Shown here: one piece after another, positions 40,721-51,150 of the stretch | Numbering within the stretch: the first letter of the stretch is position 1 | How the letters are laid out: each line of letters opens with the position of its first letter | DNA from: Solea solea | Taxonomy: Eukaryota; Chordata; Actinopteri; Pleuronectiformes; Soleidae | NCBI RefSeq assembly: GCF_958295425.1 | Contig: NC_081149.1 | Location: 24,245,021 to 24,309,020 of the forward strand | DNA: 64,000 bases | Reading direction: 5' to 3' | Translations under genes and position numbers: made by a program | The notes under the pieces: generated by a model | What the model was told of the DNA's origin: nothing | What the model saw: only the letters and a program-made list of their open reading frames with translations | The model's database searches: none

Positions 40721-42033
40721 AGTGTAGAATAATGTATATATGTGTTAAGAACCTATTTCTAAAAAACAGACATCGTTAATTTGTTAATTAACTTGAAGGT
40801 TTTTTGTTTGTTTTTTTACACAGACATAAGAACAGAGATTTTCATTGACATATTTTATTCTATTTATTAAATGTAAACAGACTTAGGAAGCGATGCCTTC
40901 AACACACTGAAAACATAAAAAAAAGTATAGGCACAGAGGAAAAGTTAACCACTGTTAACTCAGCTTTTCTTCAGTTTATGCTTTTTAATCATTTGCCAAT
41001 TGAGCTTAAAATGGCACCTCAACATTGATCCACCAAATGAATCCTATTTTTCATTGGCTGAGACATGTTGTCAGGTAACCAATAGAGTCAAAGACATTTT
41101 CAGATATGATCTGTGGAAATATCGAGATTACTGAGTCTGGATGAATGTCTGGAACGTCAATGGGAGGACTGGTGTCAGGACAGAGCTTTTCCTGTGAGCT
41201 CACTTGGACATTATCTGACATTTTGTCTCGGAAGCTTCCAGGACAACTTACATAAAAGGTCCACAGTGACATTTGTTCAAAGCAAGGGTGTTCAGACATG
41301 CTGAGGTTATTCTGGCCTGACTGTAGCTGTGAATGTGAGAGTAAAGGGTTGTTCATACAGTATCTGTATGTTGGCTGTGCAGTGTGTACCCTGCCTTTTA
41401 CCCTATGTCAATTTAGCACCATGGAAGTTCACTGTTATCACAGCAGCATACGTCTGTACCTGATAATGCAAATGTCCACAAATGTTACTCTGGACGTCTT
41501 CTGGAACTTGTCTCACCAGCTTTCTGGGTCAAAATTCCAGATAATGTCAGAGTGAACGCACTTAAGAAAACAACAGGAAACGATCAGCTAGATCAGCTCC
41601 TCCCACGGATGTTCCAGATATTCAAGACAATCTCCAAAGTTTGCCATCCAGACCAGGTTCTCTGGATGTTTTCCAGATATCTGAAAATGACTTATGTCAC
41701 ATTACATGTTACTGACTCTTTAAATAAGCCTTCAAAATCAATGTGTTGCCTCTACTGGATTACCTGTACAACTATAGTCTTAAACTCTTAAATCATTTTG
41801 GGTTCCTCAATCCTGGTCCTGGAGACCTACTGTCCTGCATGTTACGTCTAAAACATGCAGGTCAGTGGGTCCCCAGGCCCAGGATTGAGATACCCTGACC
41901 TAATTAACCCTTTAACACTTAACCCTCAACATGTCTGCCTGGACTTTGCTTATTTTAACCATAAAAGGGCAAGAAAATGTCCTGTGAGAAAGTGTTTTTG
42001 CAGAATCTCTTCCATTCCTTTGTGCCCCACCAG
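40721..42033. other. Rest of the J-C intron
   Basis: About 1.3 kb of unique-looking sequence between the minisatellite and the constant gene. A segment near 41800-41890 (TCAATCCTGGTCCTGGAGAC, later CCAGGCCCAGGATTGAGATA) is an imperfect inverted repeat, probably a mobile-element remnant. No J segment was found. Confidence 0.55.
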
Positions 42034-42688
42034 AAGCAGACCGTGTCTTCGCCCCACCAAGAGTGACAGTGCTCGGACCTTCAGGAAACGAGTGTCAAAA
42101 CCAAAGAGACAAATGGAACAAGAAGACCTTGGTGTGTGTGGTCTCTGGGTTCTATCCGGACCAAGTGAGCGTGTCCTGGCAGGTGGACGGGAGCGACGTC
42201 ACAGATGGCGTGGCGACCGACGCCGCTGCTGCTCGGATTGGAGATTATTATTCCATCACCAGCAGACTGAGGGTCCCACTCACACAGTGGTTCACACCTG
42301 ACGTGAACTTCACCTGCTCCGTCAGCTTCTTCAACGGAAACCAGACTGTGTACTACTCAGACTGGGTCACAGGCATCGAAGGTACTGTGTGTACTAAACT
42401 GAATAAGTTAGTGATGTGAAACTCTTTAAAAACTGTGGTTTTGTTTTCTTCTTTTTACTGTCAGGACCAGGAGCTGAAGCTCTTAGAGGTAAAGAAGCTC
42501 AGGACGTCAACACTACTGAATCGTGTCCACTCAATGACATTTTAAAGAACTGTTTTTGTGTTTTTTTAGAGAAATATTTGAGGATCACTCACACTGCTGA
42601 GCTGTCCTACGTCATTTTGATCGTCAAGAGCAGCATCTATGGAGCATTCGTGGTGTTCTTGTTTTACAGGCTGAAAATGAATGAATGA
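42034..42688 (+). CDS. trbc: T-cell receptor beta constant region (three exons)
   Basis: Exons are 42034-42381 (immunoglobulin constant domain), 42465-42488 (24-nt connecting exon) and 42570-42688 (transmembrane segment and tail). All joins are phase 1 and in frame. The Ig domain has both cysteines (TLVCVVSGFYPDQVSVSW and FTCSVSFFNG) and the beta-type ITSRLRVPLTQWFTP block. The membrane segment LSYVILIVKSSIYGAFVVFL carries the lysine that pairs with CD3 acidic residues in known TCR chains, followed by a short tail. The connecting peptide (GIEGPGAEALREKYLRIT) has no cysteine for a disulphide with the partner chain. The acceptor at 42033 was chosen because it gives the usual EADRVFAPP start; another acceptor at 42003 would add 10 in-frame residues. 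It should assemble with a TCR alpha-type chain at the T-cell surface. Confidence 0.93.
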
Positions 42689-42701
42689 AAATGCTGTCTA
42701 A

Positions 42702-42707
42702 AATAAA
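42702..42707 (+). terminator. Poly(A) signal of the TCR constant gene
   Basis: AATAAA starts about 14 nt after the TGA that ends the membrane exon (stop at 42686-42688). This would give a very short 3' UTR. No competing signal is nearer. Confidence 0.6.
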
Positions 42708-43174
42708 ACCTTTCAAAATTGTCAGCAGAGAAAAGATAAATTCCCTTAATTGAACCAAAAAGAATTATGTATGAAATCAATTTACAAAAACAAAAACTAA
42801 ACATTTTCCTTCAATTTTAGTTTGTTTTTATTTCGTTTTATAAACACACAGTTCAGTTTCAGTTAGTTATCATTTAAAAAAAATGTTTTTATTTCAGTGA
42901 AGTTTGAGTTGAAGTTATTTTGTCAGTTTCCGTTCACTATAATCTTTTATTTATTGATTCAAAAATAAAAAAAACAATACAAAATAAATTAATAATTAAA
43001 AAAAACAATCTTGCAGTTCATTTGCATTGTTTGCAGAATATGACCATGAATGTCAGAAATCTATAAATTCTTATTCTGTAAAGTCCCATCAGGAGAAATT
43101 AAGGAAAAACTGACAATTATGGAAAAAATCCTGTGACACAAATATCACAGAGAATCAAATGGGCTGCAAAACTA

Positions 43175-43376
43175 TGGAGGACCAAAAGGGACAAAATTCA
43201 ATAAATAAATACACCATTAAATCATTCATTAAATGTGTCATTAGAAAATGAAATGTGTCTTTAATTAATTAAATGTATTTAATGACACATTTCATTATTT
43301 AATGACACATTTTATTATTTAATGAATGATTTAATTGTGTATTTATTTATTGAATTTTGTCCCTTTTGGTCCTCCA
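43175..43376. mobile_element. Palindromic MITE-like element with TA duplication
   Basis: The left end TGGAGGACCAAAAGGGACAA and the right end TTGTCCCTTTTGGTCCTCCA are perfect reverse complements, and the pairing continues inward (TTCAATAAATAAATACA and its complement). The inner part is made of repeated ATTTAATGACACATTT words. TA flanks both ends, as in Tc1/mariner-type insertions. At 202 bp with no coding it is a non-autonomous, almost wholly palindromic element. Confidence 0.85.
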
Positions 43377-46010
43377 TATAAAACTATACAACAGCTCAAA
43401 CTCTAATGTTTCCACTTGCGTAACACGAGCATTAAACACGCAAACATCCATTGACGTGATTCGTTTCATTTCATCCAGGTCAGACTTTGTTTGGGGTTTT
43501 TTTTCCCCTTGATTTTGCACATGTGTTGTCGTGTGTGTCATGAATGCTGAACACAAACCCATGTTCCAGCTCATAAAGGCAGGAAGCGAGCGCTCTCGTG
43601 TCAGAACAGAAGGAGGTTGCGGCTGCTGTCGAAACCCAAAATAATGGAAGGTGTTGTGTGTGTGAGCAGATCAGCAGAGGATGTGGTCAGGCCGCGCGCT
43701 TTGTTGAGAAAACAACAGACAGACGTGGAGACGTCTCCCACTCACTCACTCAGGATTGTCTTTGACACACAACACTGAGACAACGTGTTTTAAAAAAGAG
43801 GCAAACGCTTGTTCTCTGTTCTGTGAACTGAAAGAACAAAGTCAGACTAAATCTCAACACAGACTTTGGACTGTATCAAATACTTAAGTCCACTTTATTT
43901 AAAACAGTATCTTGTACAATTCACATGAAACGATGTAACAATGTAACCTGTGACATTTCATACAATGTGAAAAAGAAAAAAGAAATCTAGACTGGAATCA
44001 TTAACCAGTTCATATCTGTCCTCGTTCCTTCAGACAACGTTGTCACACACAACGCAATCTGATCTCAGACAAATAATAACAAAACGTGATATGAGCTCAT
44101 GTGATATTATTTTTATTTCTCATTATTGTTTCTGTCGACTGAGTGAACTTTCAACACTTCTACACTTTAGTGACAAAATAAAATTCCAAATAAATGTCCT
44201 GCAGTTTGGTTTGTGGCTGCCAGACTCTTGACAACTATAACCTTATCTTAGGAGATAAAAAATAGAAATAGAAATGCTTTGAAATTGATTTCTGAAATTT
44301 GGCCTAAGGATAAGCACTTTAATAACAGGCCAAAACATCATATCTACATAATCTTTTTTCTTCTAATCTAAATGATTTCATATGGTACAACACTGGCAAA
44401 TTAAAGAGCGATGGACTGTTTTTAATTTTTAATTTAGTTTGTTATATTCTGTATGTTGGATTGCCCTGGAAACCAGATGATACACCTCAAGGTGTGTGAT
44501 TATTACATCACAGCAGACACCAAAGTCAAACCCAGGAAAAGTGGAAAATAAGCATCATGTGTAGTAAAATTCTACAAATTTTTATTTCTGTTCCTGTCAA
44601 CTGTTGATCAGCAGTTACCATGGCAACAGTGTATCGTTTGAACGGGAGCTCTAAGGTGTGCAGAGCTTTTCTGATTAATTCTCTCAGTAATCCTCATCTT
44701 TAGCATTTTTATTGTTTTATTGCACCACAAACATTTTTATGAGATACTAAGTTAGAGATAATATCTTTAATAATGAGATACTTAAAAAAAAAGATGACTC
44801 AACATCTCATAATTGAGAAATGAAATGTTATCTCATATGATGATATACTTTATCATAATTATAACTTTTCAAGTTTAAATGTATCATGTATTGTTTCTGT
44901 GAACTGAACACTCACACGCTTTCAATGCAAGAGTGAATTTCCAACAATTTTCAACATTTTAGTTCAAAAATGGCGTCAAGATAACAGGACATTATCAGGT
45001 TAGGTGTCTCCATCTGCTGGACAGTCACTGCTGGTACACACAGTATGTACAACTAAAAACGCACTATAGTTTGTATACAGTTTGGCCACAGGTTTGTGGC
45101 TGCTGTAAAATCATGTTAGGAGATAAAACTACAACTAGAAACAGCTTTGAAATTCAAATTCTCTCTCCCTCCCTCCCTCACTCACACACACACACACACA
45201 CTCTTGTCAGGACACTGTTAAGTTACTGTGGAGCCTCAGAAATCATGTTCTGTGTTCTCTGACATCAGCTTCTACTTTCAACTCAGTAAATTTGACCTTG
45301 GACTATTTTCTTTTCTTTTCTTTTTTCCCTGTAATCTAAACTATTCAATCTTGTATAAAAATGGCAAATTAAACAGATGGTTGGTTTAAAAATAATTAAA
45401 TAATAATAATAACTTGAATATTCCACAGTCTTAAAACTGCTCCTTGACTCAGTTCTTTCTTTATTTTTTAAGAATAAAAGACACTGAATTCTGCACGACT
45501 TTGACAGGAAAATAAATGCACAGCAAAACAAAAATATGAAGATGAACAGGACGTTCTTAAGAGTTTATATTTCTTTGTTGAACGAAATGGCAAGCTATTC
45601 TGTCACGTGACATTTACAGTAAGAGTGAGAGGATGGGATGGGGGGATGTTGATGTGTGCCCGTGTGGATGATCTGAGTCTCTGAGTGGTTGGCCACCCCT
45701 GCACCCTGAACAGGCCCCGCCCTCCAGCGTCAGTCTAAAATATCGGTGCAGTCCGTCGGTGACTGTGAGGTCACTCTTCCTCTAATCCTCGCTGTGCCAG
45801 TCTGTCGTGTTCAGCTTTAAAAACCTGATTATCTGAAAGAAGGACAGAGGCGCTGAATTCAGTGCTCTCTCCCTGTCACAGTGACGCGCTCCTGTGTTTG
45901 GATACAATGGTTGTATATTTTTACCATTCTTGTTTTAAACAAAGTTTTAGTGATATTTAAATTTAATAAAAAAAAATTTGTGCTCCTAATTTTTTTAAAC
46001 TGTGTGCTCT

Positions 46011-46061
46011 TTCTTTCTTTCTTTCTTTCTTTCTATCTTTCTTTCTTTCTTTCTTTCTTTC
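46011..46061 (+). repeat. CTTT microsatellite
   Basis: A run of CTTT tetramers with one interruption (CTATCTTT). Confidence 0.92.
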
Positions 46062-46185
46062 ATTACTGATTCTGACATGGAGCAACTGTATCTAAATAAT
46101 TTCCTCCAGGATAATAAAAGTATTCTGATTCTGATTGCGACGCTGATGGGGTCCACGGGGACGTGCTGGCTGATTTCTGATATAC

Positions 46186-46266
46186 ATGTATATATACAGT
46201 ATATATCTCTCTATATATATATAGAGAGAGATATATAGATATGTATATATCTATATATCTATCTAT
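46186..46266. repeat. AT-rich palindromic microsatellite
   Basis: TATATCTCTCTATATATA is followed by its reverse complement TATATAGAGAGAGATATA, so the tract can fold into a long hairpin. The outer parts are TA/GATA-type simple repeats. Confidence 0.75.
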
Positions 46267-47916
46267 CTTCTCACGTGACTTCTAACATCAGTCAATGCTG
46301 AGTTTTACCGTCTCGACCGCTCTTTCAGGTCGTCCTCAAAACAGCACAACGTCATAATAGTAAATTATAACATGAACAATGATGACAATGTATCATGACA
46401 TTGAAGCACGGACCATGTGACACTGGACACGAGGACTGTCTGGTGTCAGGTGTAAGTGGACGAGCTCACATTCAGGTTCATCAGCTGCAGCATCATATGA
46501 AAGAGTTTATTATGATAAGTGTTCATTATTTGACGAGTCGTAACAAACAGGAAACGTCTGCGTTCGCTGGTCTTTACATATAAGCAGTAAAGTTTGTGTC
46601 GTAAGCTTCTGCTTCAAAAACGCAAATCACAAACTCAGTGGACTGGTTTGTCCATTCAGGCTTCTGTAGAAACAAGGTGGCGTAAAATGGCTTCCCTACT
46701 GTGAATTCAAATACATATTACAGTTTATTCTAAGGCTAAGAAAACAAAATGATTTTTATACTTACAGAGACATTCAATTTCTGCCTAAAAAAACCTCCTC
46801 AAGGTTTAGAAAGGATTTGATATCGAGGCTTTTCTAAACCTTTAGGGCATAAACAATAACAGAGAAGAACAGTCTGTGTGCTGTTAGTCGTGTCTGGCTT
46901 CTCTTTGTGCCTCTGTAATGCTCTCAACACGCACATTTAAGTGTGTTCCAATCCAGCGGGTTAGCATGTTATTATGCTGACATCTGGCCTTTTTCCCCAG
47001 TGTGTGTGTGTGTGTGTGTAATAATCCGCTGTGGTTAAGAATCACTCATTCACATGCACAGTTTAATCGAGCTAAAGCCGTAGTCTGACTTAAAACAGGC
47101 GCCATGTCCGAGTTTACACGCGCAGAGGAAAATCGATGAATTGGCTGTTTGCGTATGACTCCGGCTCCGTAGGTGGCGCTGTGTCTCTCTGCAAGCGAGT
47201 GCATTTAGAATGAGTTTCCTGTTGACCTTTATGTCACAGAAACAAAAAAACAAACAGCGGACGACGAGATGGACAAACGTTAGCCCTTCTCTTGCCGTAG
47301 CGTCCACTCTTGCCGACACTACTGCAGTTTATACATCATATCCTTCTACTTCCGGGTCAAAGAGCGGGGACACATTTAGGTGCGACTCCAGTCCGACTAA
47401 GCGTATACATACAGGGGTAATCAGACCATGAACTGCACTATCCAGGTATGTTAATTACACACTCTAGTTTACACTTTGTGCCGATTCCAAACGCAGATAA
47501 ATGGAAAGGTTGCGTCAGGAAAGCCATCTGGTGCAAAACTCTCTCCACTCACCAGAAACGCACCTCGTAGCACTTCCTACCGCATGCCAGCAGAGACAGC
47601 AGCTCGTGGCTAAGCCTGAGAAAAACGGAATAATACCAGACCTAAAAAGCCTCAGGATTCCTCTCAAAAAAGTCTTGACCAAAGGAGAAGAAAAGCGAGG
47701 GTCTGCTGTGGAGCGATGGATTTTTAAATTATTTAACGTTTTTACAGTCCGTTATTGTCGCATTGCAGTCTCCTCTCACAATGTGATATTTCTCCACTGC
47801 TGCTCTAAATTTCACAAAAAAAACAAAAAAACAGGGCTTTACATATTTACATTGTCCGTATTAAAAACTCATCGGTTGGTGGTTGGTGGTTGCTGAAGCC
47901 TGCACGCTTCCTCGTC

Positions 47917-48434
47917 TCAGGACAGTGGGCTGTGAGTGTGACTCTGGGACTCAGAGACCCAGCTCTTTCCCCGGTTCCTCTTCCTGTTCCTCTCGGCCAT
48001 CACCAAAGCCGCCACAACGGTGACCATCACGGTGACGGTGATGACCAGCACAGTGGCCGTCTCTGCGATGCAGAGCTGGCTGTCCAGCCAGGCCAGCGAA
48101 GCCCCGCTCAGCTGCGGCGGCTCCTGACACGTCACGTTCCTGTAGTCGTCCACGTGGAGGTGGCGAACGTGCAAGATCTTACTGAAGACGCGGTGCAGCT
48201 CACAGTCACAGCTCCATGGGTTTCCTGTGAGGAAACGAGGAGGATTTAGAATCATCTTTTTTAAGCTGATCAATAACATAGTCTTTTTATTTAACATCTT
48301 TAAGTTTACCATCTCATTTTAAACTTTAGTGTTTCACTTTTAAAGATAAATAAGAGTCAAACCAGCTGCACACAGGAAGTTATTGACTGCTATATATATA
48401 CATATACATATATATATATATACATATATATATG

Positions 48435-48468
<34 letters not shown>

Positions 48469-51150
48469 CACATATATATATATGTATCTGAACACTAGAT
48501 TTACGTGGGATTCTTGCTCGGTAACAACAAGGAGCTTAAATCAGCAAACTATCAGTTGACCAGATTGTCTTGTACAAGAAGAGTGTTAGTAGTAGTTGTG
48601 GTGTTTTGTAGAGACCTGACAGCTGGATGTGTGTGGCTGTCGTGTGCAGACTGACGAAGGTTTTGAACTTGAGGTGACGCAGATTGTTTCCCTCCAGAGT
48701 GAGAATGGCCAAGCTGTAGAGAGAAGCCAGAGCATCGCTGTCTATCAGAGAGATGTTGTTGTTGCTCAGCTGGAGAATCTACATGCACAGACAGACAGAT
48801 NNNNNNNNNNNNNNNNNNNNNNNNNNNNNNNNNNNNNNNNNNNNNNNNNNNNNNNNNNNNNNNNNNNNNNNNNNNNNNNNNNNNNNNNNNNNNNNNNNNN
48901 NNNNNNNNNNNNNNNNNNNNNNNNNNNNNNNNNNNNNNNNNNNNNNNNNNNNNNNNNNNNNNNNNNNNNNNNNNNNNNNNNNNNNNNNNNNNNNNNNNNN
49001 AATCAGACAGACAGATAATCAGACAGACGGGACTACACTCATACACAGTGATCTGACAGTGTAGTCACCTCGAGTGCAGGCAGCATATCCAGGCTGCCGT
49101 GCTGCACCACAGTCAGTCTGTTGTTATGCAGGTAGAGTTGTCTGAGTCTGGAGAGACCTCTGAACACACCGGAGCCAAGAGACACCAGCTGGTTATAACT
49201 GAGGTCCAGCTTCTCCATGTTGTCCAGATACTTAAAGCTGACAAACACAGACACCACAAAGCTTATTTTCTCCTGTTCACTCTGTTTTACTTTGTCTTTA
49301 CCAACTCATTAGGAACACAGTAAACTCTTGATTTCAAAAGACTTCTGGAAGTCCATCAATTGTTGACTGACAAAAGGTGAAAGGTCGGCAACACCGTGGA
49401 TAATACAGACTCAGGACTCGATTTGGACTCCAACACTGAGGACTCGACTACAGCGCTGGCAGCGGCAGTGATGCTACATGAAGAAACCAGAAACTTTAAT
49501 CATGCTCAATGCAAAAAGTGAATTTCAATTATTCACTGCTTTTACAATATTTGATATTTATAATATCAAATATTCACTGCTTTTTTTTAAAAGTGCTATC
49601 ATTTTAAAATGATCTTGGCAAGCAGGTTTAGCACTGAATAAATCTAATTTTAAGGACCTGTACCCAGGTATTTAACACACCTGTACGCAGGTATATGACA
49701 CACCTGTACGCAGGTATGTGACACACCTGTACGCAGATATATAACACAACTGTATGCAGGTATATAACACACCTGTATGGAGGTATATAACACACCTGTA
49801 TGGAGGTATATAACACACCTGTACGCAGGTATATAACACACCTGTATGCGGGTATACGACACACCTGTACGCAGGTATATAACACACCTGTATGCAGGTA
49901 TACGACACACCTGTACGCAGGTATATAACACACCTGTACGCAAGTATTTAACACACCTGTATGCAGGTATATAACACACCTGTACGCAGGTATATAACAC
50001 ACCTGTATGCGGGTATACGACACACCTGTACGCAGGTATATAACACACCTGTACGCAGGTATATAACACACCTGTATGCGGGTATACGACACACCTGTAC
50101 GCAGGTATATAACACACCTGTACGCAAGTATTTAACACACCTGTACGCAGGTATATGACACACCTGTACGCAGGTATGTGACACACCTGTACGCAGATAT
50201 ATAACACAACTGTATGCAGGTATATAACACACCTGTATGGAGGTATATAACACACCTGTATGGAGGTATATAACACACCTGTACGCAGGTATATAACACA
50301 CCTGTATGCGGGTATACGACACACCTGTACGCAGGTATATAACACACCTGTATGCAGGTATACGACACACCTGTACGCAGGTATATAACACACCTGTACG
50401 CAAGTATTTAACACACCTGTATGCAGGTATATAACACACCTGTACGCAGGTATATAACACACCTGTATGCGGGTATACGACACACCTGTACGCAGGTATA
50501 TAACACACCTGTACGCAGGTATATAACACACCTGTATGCGGGTATACGACACACCTGTACGCAGGTATATAACACACCTGTACGCAAGTATTTAACACAC
50601 CTGTATGCAGGTATATAACATAAGCTGTTGTGCTCCAGTCTGAGCTCTCTGAGCGCCAGCAGACTGGTGGAGAAGTCTGCAGGGAGAGAGGTCAACTGGT
50701 TCCAGCTGAGATCCAGCTTTTCCAGGAAGGACAAAGAGAAAAATGCCTGTGAAGAGAGAAAAAAAACATGATGATTTCAATCTTGAATCCTTTGATTTTC
50801 CCTCCCTCCACCATCCTTTCTCAGTCTGTTCTCAGGAATGTCTTTGTTGACTTTTTTACCTGTGGTTGTATGAGTTGTATGTGGCTGTTGGTCAGCACCA
50901 GCACCCGCAGTGACCACAGTCCAGTGAAGGCTCTGGTACCAACCTCGCTCAGGTTGTTTTTGCCCAGCTCCAGCAGCCATGTGCCGTGTGGGAGGCCGCT
51001 GGGAACGCGCTCAAAGCCGCGGGCGCCACAGTCCACCAGCTCGGCGTGCTCATAGCACGCACACAGGTGTGGACACGGGCGTGAGCTCTGGACCAGAGGA
51101 GGTGAATATGAGGAGCAGAGAAGGAAGAGGAGGCCTGTGAGGAGACGCAT
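47917..51150 (-). CDS. Leucine-rich-repeat single-pass transmembrane protein, 358 aa (five exons)
   Basis: Exons on the minus strand are 51150-50860, 50746-50601, 49237-49069, 48778-48616 and 48224-47917, with phases that fit throughout. The protein has a signal peptide (MRLLTGLLFLLCSSYS), an N-terminal cysteine cap (RPCPHLCACYEHAELVDCGA), about six LRRs of 24 residues (for example LEKLDLSWNQLTSLPADF, MEKLDLSYNQLVSLGSGVF and LRQLYLHNNRLTVV), and a C-terminal cap (NPWSCDCELHRVF..NVTC). A membrane segment (TVLVITVTVMVTVVAALVM) and a short basic tail follow. It is an extracellular-LRR surface or adhesion-type protein, but I cannot assign the family member. The donor of exon 2 at 50601 lies in the first unit of a minisatellite; it is chosen because it restores an exact 24-residue LRR (NSLCYIPAY-S-FKYLDN). 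Confidence 0.85.
48388..48487. repeat. TA-rich microsatellite in the LRR gene intron 4
   Basis: About 100 bp of TA repeats broken by CA and GTA words, with many self-complementary stretches. Confidence 0.9.
48801..49000. other. Assembly gap (200 N) in LRR gene intron 3
   Basis: Exactly 200 undefined bases lie between exons 3 and 4. Both edges are CAGA/GATAATCAGACAGA-type simple repeat, so the missing piece is probably an unresolved tandem repeat. The round size may be a placeholder. Exons on both sides are intact. Confidence 0.98.
49656..50620 (-). repeat. 23-bp minisatellite (about 42 units) arising at an exon-intron boundary
   Basis: The units are 23 bp. On the plus strand each contains the near-palindrome ACCTGTACGCAGGT (variants TATGCAGG, TATGGAGG, TATGCGGG) joined by TATAACAC. 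On the minus strand each unit reads CTGCGTACAG-GTGTGT, a copy of the LRR gene's exon 2 end and splice donor. The rightmost unit (50601-50620) is exon sequence coding for CYIPAY. A block of 460 bp (20 units) is present twice in near-identical form (about 49672-50131 and 50132-50591). The very long minus-strand open frames here are by-products of a repeat unit that lacks stop codons. Confidence 0.95.

Larger units (their letters stand above)
42708..47916. other. Interval between TCR constant gene and LRR gene
   Basis: No exon is recognised here. The right part should be the 3' UTR of the minus-strand LRR gene. AATAAA signals on that strand lie near 46724, near 46506 and near 43895, and which one is used cannot be told. 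The interval also contains a palindromic MITE (43175-43376), a CA tract (45182-45202), a CTTT tract (46011-46061) and an AT-rich palindrome near 46186-46266. A TCR beta enhancer would be expected downstream of the constant gene by analogy with mammals, but nothing identifies it here. Confidence 0.55.

Noticed and set aside
49628..50598. Open frames of up to 300 codons on the minus strand
   Set aside because: They result from a 23-bp repeat that lacks stops. They have no start context or domain and lie mostly in an intron.
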